A stretch of 64,000 bases of DNA from Cognataquiflexum aquatile (GTDB lineage Bacteria > Bacteroidota > Bacteroidia > Cytophagales > Cyclobacteriaceae), in NCBI RefSeq assembly GCF_003316845.1, contig NZ_QMIK01000004.1, forward strand, positions 310,001 to 374,000, written 5' to 3'. Each line of letters starts with the position of its first letter. The stretch's first letter is position 1. Below are positions 33,601-40,607 of this stretch, piece by piece. The notes under the pieces were generated by a model, which saw nothing but the letters and a program-made list of their open reading frames with translations, did not search any database and was not told the DNA's origin. The position numbers and the translations under genes were made by a program.

Positions 33601-33826
33601 ACAGGCCCCCGGATGCTGAACCTGCATAAATGATTTGAGGATTGTCATGAATGGCATCTATTGCAGTGATCCTTCCGCTCATGGCAGCAGGTCCTACATT
33701 TCGTGCTTTCATGGATTTGAATTGGTCCATGTCTACTTTCTGGGCAAACAATGCTGATGTTGGGGCAAACATCAACAGCATTATCAAACAGAGAAAGCTC
33801 ATTTGGGTAAGTATTCTTTTTTTCAT
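30635..33826 (-). CDS. Secreted BNR/Asp-box repeat (sortilin-like) beta-propeller protein
   Basis: A 1063-residue exported protein, signal peptide ending at TSALFAQ. It is built of many Asp-box (S/T-x-D-x-G-x-x-W) blades, for example STSGGITW, SMDAGQTW, TTDGGKTW, TIDGGETW, STDRGETW and VTKDGGKTW, so one or two large propellers as in VPS10/sortilin or xyloglucanase-like proteins. A Gly-run (about eight Gly) near residue 830 links to a C-terminal helical region (about 900-1063). Annotated in Bacteroidota as glycosyl hydrolase or VPS10-domain protein, but I see no catalytic residues I can name. Probably surface or periplasmic. Confidence 0.85.
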   Translation of the reverse strand: MKKRILTQMSFLCLIMLLMFAPTSALFAQKVDMDQFKSMKARNVGPAAMSGRITAIDAIHDNPQIIYAGSASGGLWKSTSGGITWTPIFDEEKVHSIGAISIYQKNPNIIWVGTGEGNPRNSLNMGLGVYRSMDAGQTWQAMGLEKTKAIHRIIVHPDDPNTVYVGAIGSPWGEQEDRGVYKTTDGGKTWKKILYIDTKTGVGEMIMDPNNPNKIFVNMWEHRRYPWFFKSGGPSSGLHMTIDGGETWKKLDDKNGLPKGDLGRMGLAMSKANSQKVYALIESSKNALYVSEDGGSNFKLVNDKAEIGDRPFYYFEIHADPKNADRLYTLYSRVGMSEDGGRSFSQLLSYDGVHPDHHAWYINPNDPKLMIDGNDGGLNISRDGGKTWYFAENIPVGQWYHINVDNEVPYNIYGGLQDNGSWVGPAYVWRRDGIRNTYWQEIMFGDGFDVVPDPADSRYGYAMSQGGNVGRYDKETGHTRTVRPTHPDKDVFLRFNWNAAIAQDPHSQTTIYYGSQFLHKSTDRGETWEVISPDLTTNDPEKQKQQETGGLTFDVTGAENHTTIIAIAPSPVDPNVIWVGTDDGNVQVTKDGGKTWTNTAAKLTGLPKASWIPQIQASKYDAGEAWIIANNYRNNDFSAYAYRTKNYGTSYERIADDSKVWGFALSIVQDPVEPNLVFLGTEYGLYVSFDNAKTWNQWRHGYPNAVSTYDMVIQEREADLVIGTFGRSIYVLDDIRPLRIFAKNTGKTPIEKLTAVPAPDAYQAEIHQPHGERFPANGKYAAENREFGGRLSFILNDPGKEKLDSVVVSIFNEQGEQIRTIKRLPTQGVNKFTWNLDRKSSVETPSFGGGGGGGGQGARSRGFYEASGGDALPGKYKVVFKYGENTAETSIMVYSDPRIKTNLTDLKAREEFILQIEALSGEVMKATRQLDDAKKTIDKLLAYAKDVDSEPVKELVKLANETKKKVDTTREAFYGPTREGQGIVRNLYPSTMTRLFAPRSYANSSFTAPGPTEARLLQQAKESAESAMKVWNNFFENDWKQFEEKAKATQIDIFKEIEKVEVK

Positions 33827-34202
33827 AAGGGCATATATTTGTTTTCTAAAATATTAAATAAATTCAAATTAGTCGGGTAAAATATTCTTTTGATATAAGG
33901 GGGGTATTGGATTGATGGATGGAGTATTGGTTTTTCCATTTTTGAAACCAAATTCCTTCCATTTGACCCACCTCCCAATATCAGGATGGAGGAGTTTTTT
34001 TTCAAAAAGGATTATAGATAAAGTTTGAATCCAAGGAACTTAAAATTCTTGCTTTTTATTTTTTTTGGCCTTTCTCCTGATAATAAACCTACTTTTACCC
34101 GTTGGTAAATTGGGTGAAAGAATGTCCGGGGCAAGTGTAAGTTTCCTTGCAAATGAAAAAATAAATCTGAACTTTGTACGCAAATAGGTAGGTTACATAT
34201 AC
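33827..34202. other. Divergent 376-bp intergenic region
   Basis: Upstream region of two divergent genes, so it should hold both promoters. No exact TAnnTTTG box is found on either strand. A weak CCTCC...GGAGG stem followed by eight T residues lies at about 33970-34006, facing the LysM gene. No ORF or repeat is evident. Confidence 0.5.
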
Positions 34203-35369
34203 ATGAAAAAGATTGCAATAGTAGGATTTTGTCTGGCGTTTGGGTTTCAGGTCAATGCAAAAGAATTAGTATCAAGGGATTCGGTAGGGATAGAAAAAGT
34301 GGGAAACAAGACTTTCATCATCCACCAAGTAGATGAAAAGGAAACGCTTTTCGGGATATCAAGAAGATATCAGGTTGCGGTCAGTGATATTATTGAAAAT
34401 AATCCTTTGCTTTCGGAGGGAATAAAAATTGGGCAGCGTATCAGAATCCCTTTTATTCCCAAAACAGCTGTACCTTCAGGGTCAACTCTCCATAAAGTTC
34501 TTCCTGGTGAAACGATGTTTTCCATTTCGAAAAAATATGGCGTATCAGTAAGCGATATTTTGGGATGGAATACCCTCGAAGGCACCGACATCAGTGTTGG
34601 TCAATCTCTCATCATCAAAGGTGTAGAACCCAAAGCTGCTCCTGTTCAACCTGAGGCTCAACCTATAGTCCAACCTGTAGTCCAACCTAAAGAGGAAAAA
34701 GCAGCACCTATTATTACCCCACCTGCAACCGTGAAAACTGTTCCGGAACCTAAAAAGGAAATTGCCAAAGCTTCAACTCCCTCTCCTGTAGCCACAAGTC
34801 CGGTAAAGACCGCTACGCCTTCAAACCTTCCTGGTGATTGGATTACGCATACAGTAGCCCAAGGGGAGACACTTTTCTCTATTTCAAAAAAGTACAATAC
34901 CAATGTAAATGACATCCAATCGTGGAATGGATTGGGATCAAACAATATTTCTGTAGGACAAAAACTGAAAGTGGGTAGGGAATCCAATTCCAATGTCCCT
35001 GTGGTTACTTCCACAGTGCCTGTCATTATCAACAACGAAAAAACAAATGCAACCTTGAGTACCGCAAAACCTGATTTGGGCGATACAGATGCAAGTACTG
35101 CCTACAAAAACATCAAGGAAACAGGTTTGGCAGAGGTAATTGAAGGGACTGCAAACCACAAAAAATACCTGGTTTTGCATAAGGAGGCACCTGTCGGTAC
35201 CATCATGAGGGTTAGAAATGAAGAAAATGACATTACCATATTTGCCAGAGTAGTTGGTAAACTTCCGGATACCGGAGACAACAGCAAGCTAGTGGTGAAG
35301 TTGTCCAAAGCAGCCTATGACCAGCTAAGGGCAGTCAATCCAAGGTTTCCTGTTGAAGTTTCTTATTGA
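34203..35369 (+). CDS. LysM protein with C-terminal DPBB (RlpA-like) domain
   Basis: A 388-residue exported protein. After the signal peptide (to about VNA-K) come LysM domains at about 39-82, 96-138 and 215-257 (for example ETLFGISRRYQV, ETMFSISKKYGV, ETLFSISKKYNT), separated by a Pro/Gln/Val-rich linker (about 141-212). The last about 90 residues (HKEAPVGTIMRVRNEEN, then FARVVGKLP and VKLSKAAYDQL) match the second half of a double-psi beta-barrel as in RlpA. The domain appears to lack the RlpA N-terminal ASWYG block, so lytic activity is doubtful. It likely binds peptidoglycan. Confidence 0.88.
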   Translation: MKKIAIVGFCLAFGFQVNAKELVSRDSVGIEKVGNKTFIIHQVDEKETLFGISRRYQVAVSDIIENNPLLSEGIKIGQRIRIPFIPKTAVPSGSTLHKVLPGETMFSISKKYGVSVSDILGWNTLEGTDISVGQSLIIKGVEPKAAPVQPEAQPIVQPVVQPKEEKAAPIITPPATVKTVPEPKKEIAKASTPSPVATSPVKTATPSNLPGDWITHTVAQGETLFSISKKYNTNVNDIQSWNGLGSNNISVGQKLKVGRESNSNVPVVTSTVPVIINNEKTNATLSTAKPDLGDTDASTAYKNIKETGLAEVIEGTANHKKYLVLHKEAPVGTIMRVRNEENDITIFARVVGKLPDTGDNSKLVVKLSKAAYDQLRAVNPRFPVEVSY

Positions 35370-35375
35370 TTTCCG

Positions 35376-35930
35376 ATGAATAAAATCCAACTGATATTTC
35401 ATCACTTTTTTAGGTTCATCTGGAATACAATATTTGTGTTGACTTATCCCATCTTGGCGACTTTTGGATTGTTGTTTGTTGGGATTACTTACCTCTTTTC
35501 TCTATTGTCAAGGGTTTTTGCAGGATTAAGAAAAGGGAAAAATCCCGAAGTAATTCTGGATTCAGATTGGGTGACGTTGCCACAGACAAAGGGTCTGTTG
35601 GAAGCCAAAATGCATAAGCAAATCATGTTTGGGCCTTCCTGCTTCCAGTTGAGGAGAATTGACGGGGTGCCATCGGTGATTCAGGATTATTTTTTTGGAA
35701 ACAAGGTGAGGTTTATCGAAGAGGGAATTTTGCTCGAAAAATGGAACAGTACTGATTCAAAGGAATTGCCTGATTTTGATATTTGCCTTTATAATCCCGA
35801 TACTGACAGCCTTACTTCTCTGGCCAATATAAAATGCTTTGATTGGCATCTTTCTGAGAAAGAGAACAAAAACCTGTCTTTCAAATGGTTTGATGGCATA
35901 CAGGGTGGAGAGGTAAAAGTGGCTATTTGA
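35376..35930 (+). CDS. Membrane-anchored hypothetical protein
   Basis: A 184-residue protein that I do not recognise. One long hydrophobic stretch or hairpin (about 15-47) is followed by a basic segment (GLRKGKNPE) and a soluble C-terminal part of about 130 residues rich in Phe, Trp and Asp, presumably cytosolic. It starts 6 bases after the LysM gene and ends 1 base before the TIGR02757 gene, so the three form an operon. Confidence 0.72.
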   Translation: MNKIQLIFHHFFRFIWNTIFVLTYPILATFGLLFVGITYLFSLLSRVFAGLRKGKNPEVILDSDWVTLPQTKGLLEAKMHKQIMFGPSCFQLRRIDGVPSVIQDYFFGNKVRFIEEGILLEKWNSTDSKELPDFDICLYNPDTDSLTSLANIKCFDWHLSEKENKNLSFKWFDGIQGGEVKVAI

Positions 35931-35931
35931 G

Positions 35932-36696
35932 ATGGATTTAAAAGAATTTTTGGATCAAAAAGTAGCGCACTTCAATCAGCCTGATTTTATTACCCTGGAC
36001 CCTATTTCTATCCCGCATAGATTTTCTATCAAGCAGGACATTGAAATTGCCGGTTTTTTTGCGGCGACGCTTGCTTGGGGCCAACGAAAAACCATCATCA
36101 GCAAATGCCTGCAATTGTTGGAGATGATGGATAATGCTCCCTACCAATTCATGTTGCACCATTCCGAATCTGATTTGAAACCGTTCTTGAATTTCAAACA
36201 CCGAACTTTCAATGATCTGGATACGCTTTATTTTATTCAGTTTTTCTCCACGTTTTACAGGGAGCATCAATCTTTAGAAAGTGCATTTGTTATTGGTTGG
36301 AATGAGGAGGAAGACATCATGGCCGTACTCCTGAAAAATTTTCACCACTATTTTTTTCAATTCCCCTTTGCTCCAAACAGAACCAAAAAGCATGTCGCCA
36401 CTCCTGACCGAAATTCTGCCTGTAAGCGGTTGAATATGTTTTTGAGGTGGATGGTGAGAAAAGATGACAAAGGAGTGGATTTCGGTATTTGGGAGACCAT
36501 TAAGCCCTATCAGCTGATTTGTCCCTGTGACTTGCATGTGGACAGGGTTGCGAGAAAATTGGGACTGATTACCAGAAAGCAGACAGATTGGGGTACTGCT
36601 ATGGAATTGACCCAAAGACTACGGGAATTTGACCCTGCAGATCCTGTCAAATATGACTTTGCTTTGTTTGGGTTAGGAGTTGAGGAGAAGTTTTAA
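35932..36696 (+). CDS. TIGR02757/DUF2400 family protein
   Basis: A 254-residue member of a conserved Bacteroidota family of unknown function. Family blocks are KHRTFNDLDTLYFIQF, KRLNMFLRWMVRKDDKGVDFGIW, CPCDLHVDRVARKLGL and the C-terminal DPADPVKYDFALFGLG. The pattern of helices with a late conserved Cys/Asp/His block recalls helix-hairpin-helix DNA glycosylases, but I do not claim activity. It begins 1 base after the preceding stop and converges on pyrE. Confidence 0.88.
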   Translation: MDLKEFLDQKVAHFNQPDFITLDPISIPHRFSIKQDIEIAGFFAATLAWGQRKTIISKCLQLLEMMDNAPYQFMLHHSESDLKPFLNFKHRTFNDLDTLYFIQFFSTFYREHQSLESAFVIGWNEEEDIMAVLLKNFHHYFFQFPFAPNRTKKHVATPDRNSACKRLNMFLRWMVRKDDKGVDFGIWETIKPYQLICPCDLHVDRVARKLGLITRKQTDWGTAMELTQRLREFDPADPVKYDFALFGLGVEEKF

Positions 36697-36719
36697 ATCA
36701 CTTCTCCTAACAGACATCC

Positions 36720-37364
36720 TTATTTCGGCCATTCTGACGGATTTTTTCGCCACTCTACAAGGGATGCCAGGGTATAATCGTCAATGAAATCATCCGCAAG
36801 CGCCTGTGGAAGCATGGAGGAATAATCACTCAGACAAATCAATTTGACACCGGCTTCTTCAAAATTTTGATTGGCAATCTCAAATCCGTAAGTGAAAATA
36901 GCTACCATTCCCAACACTTCGAAACCTGATGCCCTGAGGTCTGCCACTGCCTTCAGGGAACTTCCTCCGGTGGAAACCAAATCTTCAATAACTACGACTT
37001 TTTGGCCGGGGGTGACTTTTCCCTCGATCATATTTTCCATGCCGTGTCCTTTGGCTTTGGATCTGACATATAAAAAAGGCAATTCCATCTGATCAGCGAT
37101 AAGTGCCCCTTGGGGAATGCCCGCGGTAGCAACTCCGGCTATTGCTTCCACATCATGGAAGTTATTTTGGATGGCCTCAATGAGTTTCTTTTTGATGAAT
37201 TTTCTAACCTTGGGATAGGATAAGGAAAGTCTGTTGTCACAATAGATTGGGGATTTCCAGCCTGATGCCCAAGTAAATGGATTGTTGGGCTGAAGCCTGA
37301 TCGCCTCAATTTCCAAAAGCTTTGCAGCCACCTCAGAGGCAGTTTTTTTGTCGAATATTTCCAT
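36720..37364 (-). CDS. pyrE: Orotate phosphoribosyltransferase
   Basis: A 214-residue PRTase of pyrimidine synthesis. The PRPP-binding motif is VVVIEDLVSTGGSS (about 118-131), the flexible loop YVRSKAKGHGMENMIEG lies just before it, and the N-terminal FTWASGWKSPIYCDNR segment is typical of OPRTase. Divergent from the Nudix gene at 37472. Confidence 0.96.
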   Translation of the reverse strand: MEIFDKKTASEVAAKLLEIEAIRLQPNNPFTWASGWKSPIYCDNRLSLSYPKVRKFIKKKLIEAIQNNFHDVEAIAGVATAGIPQGALIADQMELPFLYVRSKAKGHGMENMIEGKVTPGQKVVVIEDLVSTGGSSLKAVADLRASGFEVLGMVAIFTYGFEIANQNFEEAGVKLICLSDYSSMLPQALADDFIDDYTLASLVEWRKNPSEWPK

Positions 37365-37471
37365 GGTCTAAAATTAAGGTATAAAATCCAAGCGGGGATT
37401 GTGCAGGCTTAAAAATTTTATGCATTTTTGACCATCTTACTATCAAAACCACGGAATAGAATTTTCATCCA

Positions 37472-38155
37472 ATGAAGATTTTTATCAACGACAAACCTCT
37501 TGAGCTCTTTACGCCCGAGGAACTGCCGAAAGACAGAACTTTTGAAGTGGTCTATGACCATCCCGTAGATATTCCGGCGACCGGTGAATTTCATGATGAT
37601 GTCCTGATCATCGAGCCTTCAAAGGATGTGATCATCAAATTACTCTATTTGCTAAGGACCCGAAAGCTTAAAAACCTTGACTCCGTAAGTATTGTTTGCA
37701 AAGAAAAAGCTGACCTTAAATCCTTTATTAAAAGTAGGTTTACTGTCATCAAAGCAGCCGGTGGTATTGTGGTCAAAGATGAAAAGGTACTTTTTATATA
37801 CAGGTTGGGAAAATGGGATTTACCTAAAGGTAAATTTGATAAGGGAGAAACGCCCGCCCAATGTGCATTAAGGGAAGTGGAGGAGGAGTGTGGTATCAAA
37901 GTCAAAATTGGACCAAAAATCACCAATACTTGGCATACTTATACCCAAGACAGAAAAAGTATCCTCAAAAAGACATATTGGTATGTCATGGAAAGCACCA
38001 ATGATGCCGGGATGAAGCCACAAAAGGAAGAAGGAATCGTGGATATCAGGTGGATGGGGCATCAGGAAGCCAAAATAGCCTTGGTCAATTCCTATCCTTC
38101 TATGCGGTATTTATACAAGCAATTTTTAAAAATTATCCCTAAAATTCACAATTGA
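37472..38155 (+). CDS. Nudix hydrolase with N-terminal extension
   Basis: A 227-residue protein. Residues 1 to about 88 are an extension with no family I can name; the Nudix fold follows, with a complete box GKFDKGETPAQCALREVEEECG (counted in two parts: GKFDKGE at about 114, REVEEECG at about 128). Substrate is a nucleoside diphosphate derivative by family, otherwise unknown. The last 10 bases overlap the end of coaD on the other strand. Confidence 0.88.
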   Translation: MKIFINDKPLELFTPEELPKDRTFEVVYDHPVDIPATGEFHDDVLIIEPSKDVIIKLLYLLRTRKLKNLDSVSIVCKEKADLKSFIKSRFTVIKAAGGIVVKDEKVLFIYRLGKWDLPKGKFDKGETPAQCALREVEEECGIKVKIGPKITNTWHTYTQDRKSILKKTYWYVMESTNDAGMKPQKEEGIVDIRWMGHQEAKIALVNSYPSMRYLYKQFLKIIPKIHN

Positions 38156-38601
38156 TACGGCAGGTATTCTGATACATCACCGTTGTACCGGTGTACTTCA
38201 CGGATGATGGTCGAACTCACCGCCGCATACTTTGATGAAGTAATCAGAAAAACCGTCTCCAAATCAGGATTGAGGTTACGGTTCATTTGGCTGATGGTAT
38301 TTTCATATTCGAAATCAATAATATTCCTCAACCCCCTTACTAAAAAATTTGCTCCCTGTGTTTTTGCAAGAGAAGAGGTCAATTCATTATATACCAAAAC
38401 TTTGACCCTGTCATCCCCAAGATAAAGGTTGCTGATTTTTTCAACCATCATTTCAATTTCGAAATACCGGTTTTTTTTGGCTGAATTATATCCAATAGCT
38501 ACTATCACTTCATCAAAAAGTTTTAGACTTCGAAGCACGATGTCATGATGGCCTTTGGTAAAAGGATCAAAAGAACCGGGAAACAGCGCAATTTTTTTCA
38601 T
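38146..38601 (-). CDS. coaD: Phosphopantetheine adenylyltransferase
   Basis: A 151-residue nucleotidyltransferase, step four of coenzyme A synthesis. The N-terminal FPGSFDPFTKGHHDI block carries the T/HxGH motif (TKGH, 15-18), and the later ISSKYAAVSST segment carries the ISSTxxR signature (SSTIIR). I start at the ATG at 38601; the longer frame starts from a non-conserved upstream Met and adds nine residues not found in the family. It lies 11 bases after DUF3822. Confidence 0.96.
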   Translation of the reverse strand: MKKIALFPGSFDPFTKGHHDIVLRSLKLFDEVIVAIGYNSAKKNRYFEIEMMVEKISNLYLGDDRVKVLVYNELTSSLAKTQGANFLVRGLRNIIDFEYENTISQMNRNLNPDLETVFLITSSKYAAVSSTIIREVHRYNGDVSEYLPYQL

Positions 38602-38612
38602 CTTGATTATTT

Positions 38613-39446
38613 TTAGGGAAGTACCCAAAAGGATTCAAATATCTCTGGTTTTTGAAATACCTCAGTACCTTCCTGATATTGAATGTTCGAAAAAGGAATG
38701 GAAATTCTGAAATTTTTAAAATAAAGATTTCCCCATTCTTCTTCGACTCGGTAAAAAGAAGTATCGCCAAATACTGAAACCCGGCAAAACATCCTATTGA
38801 AATTGAGTTGATGGACTACGCCAAGGGTATATTTCAAAAAATCTTCTTTATTGTCTATTTCAAATTTATTGAACAGCGTCAATTCCTGATTGGTAAATGC
38901 GACCAAATAGAAAAACCCCCTTTGAATCAAAATTATGACCTCTTGGTTGAGCAGGTTAAATTTTTCTTTCAATACGAATGAAAGGAAAGAAGAAGCCCCA
39001 TGGTGGAAAGTGATGTCAGATTTATCTTCAGACAATAAATCAGCAAGTTCTTTCCGTATGCTGCCCACAAGGTGCAGGTTGTTACTAGCTAAAGTTGTAT
39101 CGAAAACATGCATGTTTTCTTTTGGTTTCTCTGCAAAAAACAGAAAAATCGGAGACAACGGACTTTCAAACAACATGCCCGGAACCAATGAAAATGGGGA
39201 AACATGGTTGAAAACCCGGGTTGGGATATCGAGTTTCAGAAGTTTTTCATCCTTAAGTTTGAAAGCCAACAATCTTGGGCTTTCATAGGATTGGCTGTAA
39301 ATGGCTAAGATTTTCCCGTTTTGGTCTTTTGCATAATAAAAATAAAAACCATCAAATAAGAAAAGCGATAAATTTGACACCGCCTGGATGTCAAATTTAT
39401 CGCATTGAATTTTTTGTAGGGTATTATTTTCTGTCTGGCTAGCCAA
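38613..39446 (-). CDS. DUF3822 family protein
   Basis: A 277-residue Bacteroidota protein of the actin-like DUF3822 family, which commonly lies upstream of coaD. Seen here: LSLFLFDGFYFYYAKD near the N-terminus, the FHHGASSFLSFVLKEK block near 147, and LIQRGFFYLVAFTNQEL near 178. The only start that gives the full N-terminus is TTG at 39446, 2 bases after the preceding stop; the next Met is far inside. The rsmD gene that often sits between this family and coaD in relatives is absent. Confidence 0.82.
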   Translation of the reverse strand: MASQTENNTLQKIQCDKFDIQAVSNLSLFLFDGFYFYYAKDQNGKILAIYSQSYESPRLLAFKLKDEKLLKLDIPTRVFNHVSPFSLVPGMLFESPLSPIFLFFAEKPKENMHVFDTTLASNNLHLVGSIRKELADLLSEDKSDITFHHGASSFLSFVLKEKFNLLNQEVIILIQRGFFYLVAFTNQELTLFNKFEIDNKEDFLKYTLGVVHQLNFNRMFCRVSVFGDTSFYRVEEEWGNLYFKNFRISIPFSNIQYQEGTEVFQKPEIFESFWVLP

Positions 39447-39448
39447 AA

Positions 39449-40030
39449 TTACTCCCAGTTACCTGAAGTAGAAGAATCGGTTCTTGATCCAACCCTAAGA
39501 GCTTTCTCTTTGTTGTTTAGTCTTCTTTTAGGATTTATCGGATCTGGATCTCTGATTTCGAATACCGGAATCTCTCTTTGGGTTCTTTCAACTTTGTCAG
39601 CAAAAAACTCAAACTGCTTGCCACCTGAACCTGGGACAACGTGCATGTTGTCAAGATTGAAATTCGGATATTTTCTTTCGTTAAACAGGGAATCAATCAC
39701 ATTGACTGAACCGAGTGTATCGTATTGTACTGAAATCTCTTCTTTACCATATTCAAGGAGTTTGGTAGTTTCTGTTCTTTGAACTAACCAAATTTTACCT
39801 TCTTGGATAAATTTCTTTAAATCATTCCAATTGCCGGCATAAACTCCGTTGGTAGCAAGATATGCACCTTGGGCATCTCTAAGCATTTGAAGTTTTTCGA
39901 TAATCCTAGCCTCTGTAGCTATGATTAATTTTTCCTGCTGCATTACATCGTCCACACTCTTGTAAAGAAAATACCCTAAGGTAAATGCGGAAATAAGGAA
40001 GACAATCGATAAAATTCTTGTTAGTGTCAT
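39449..40030 (-). CDS. Membrane-anchored hypothetical protein
   Basis: A 193-residue protein with an N-terminal membrane helix (about 5-24) followed by a likely coiled-coil (about 28-55, MQQEKLIIATEARIIEKLQMLRD split over the helix), a globular part and a charged, Arg/Asn-rich tail. The helix-coil start and the AYLATNGVYAGNWNDL segment resemble pilin-like or pseudopilin proteins, but there is no prepilin peptidase site. It is a conserved Bacteroidota hypothetical located directly before DUF3822; role unknown. Confidence 0.75.
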   Translation of the reverse strand: MTLTRILSIVFLISAFTLGYFLYKSVDDVMQQEKLIIATEARIIEKLQMLRDAQGAYLATNGVYAGNWNDLKKFIQEGKIWLVQRTETTKLLEYGKEEISVQYDTLGSVNVIDSLFNERKYPNFNLDNMHVVPGSGGKQFEFFADKVERTQREIPVFEIRDPDPINPKRRLNNKEKALRVGSRTDSSTSGNWE

Positions 40031-40082
40031 TTTTTGGATTGATTAGAACTTTTAATTTGGTTGATGGTAAATAATCAAGATG

Positions 40083-40586
40083 CTATTTTATAGAATTATT
40101 TTCAAAATTAAAATAACCTTTCCATAATCTCGCATCATTCACGGATTTTATTCCCCAAAAAAGGCGGTGTTTCTCCTCATTTTTGATGGATGACAATATA
40201 TCGATGTCGAGAAACTGTATTTCGGTGATCAGCTGTTTGTCATTAGGCAATTCTGGATCCTGTCCCATGGTCATATTCCCTCCAATTTGCCTTACTTCAA
40301 AGTAAAGCTCAACAGCATGAAGGGGCGGATTCAAATATTCATAATTGCAGAGGAATTTTTCTACCTCAATTTCTAATCCTGTCTCTTCCATGAACTCACG
40401 CTTGAGGTTTTCTGAACTTGAGCTTCCGTATTTCATTCTCCCACCGGGCACATTCCAAAAGTATTTGCCGTTTCCCATGTTGTGCTTGATCATGAGGATT
40501 TTTTCATCCTGAATCAAAACCCCATTTACTCTTGTCCTCAGCCTTCCCCCGAATTTCTCATGAAGTTCCTTTTCCGAAATTGTCAT
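40083..40586 (-). CDS. Nudix domain protein with altered Nudix box
   Basis: A 167-residue Nudix protein. The metal-binding part is intact (REFMEETGLE near 73), but the Glu of the first half (GX5E) is Ser (GGRMKYGSSSSE), as often in this subfamily. Start is the ATG at 40586, in keeping with the family's GRLRTRVNGVLIQDEKILMI segment; a TTG at 40628 is rejected. It is divergent from the helicase gene with only 21 bases between start codons. Substrate unknown. Confidence 0.85.
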   Translation of the reverse strand: MTISEKELHEKFGGRLRTRVNGVLIQDEKILMIKHNMGNGKYFWNVPGGRMKYGSSSSENLKREFMEETGLEIEVEKFLCNYEYLNPPLHAVELYFEVRQIGGNMTMGQDPELPNDKQLITEIQFLDIDILSSIKNEEKHRLFWGIKSVNDARLWKGYFNFENNSIK

Positions 40587-40607
40587 ATTAGCCTTAGCTT
40601 CGTCAAG

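Noticed and set aside
33970-34006. Riboswitch or attenuator before the LysM gene
   Set aside because: Only a weak 5-bp stem and a T-run; no conserved core, ligand motif or leader ORF.
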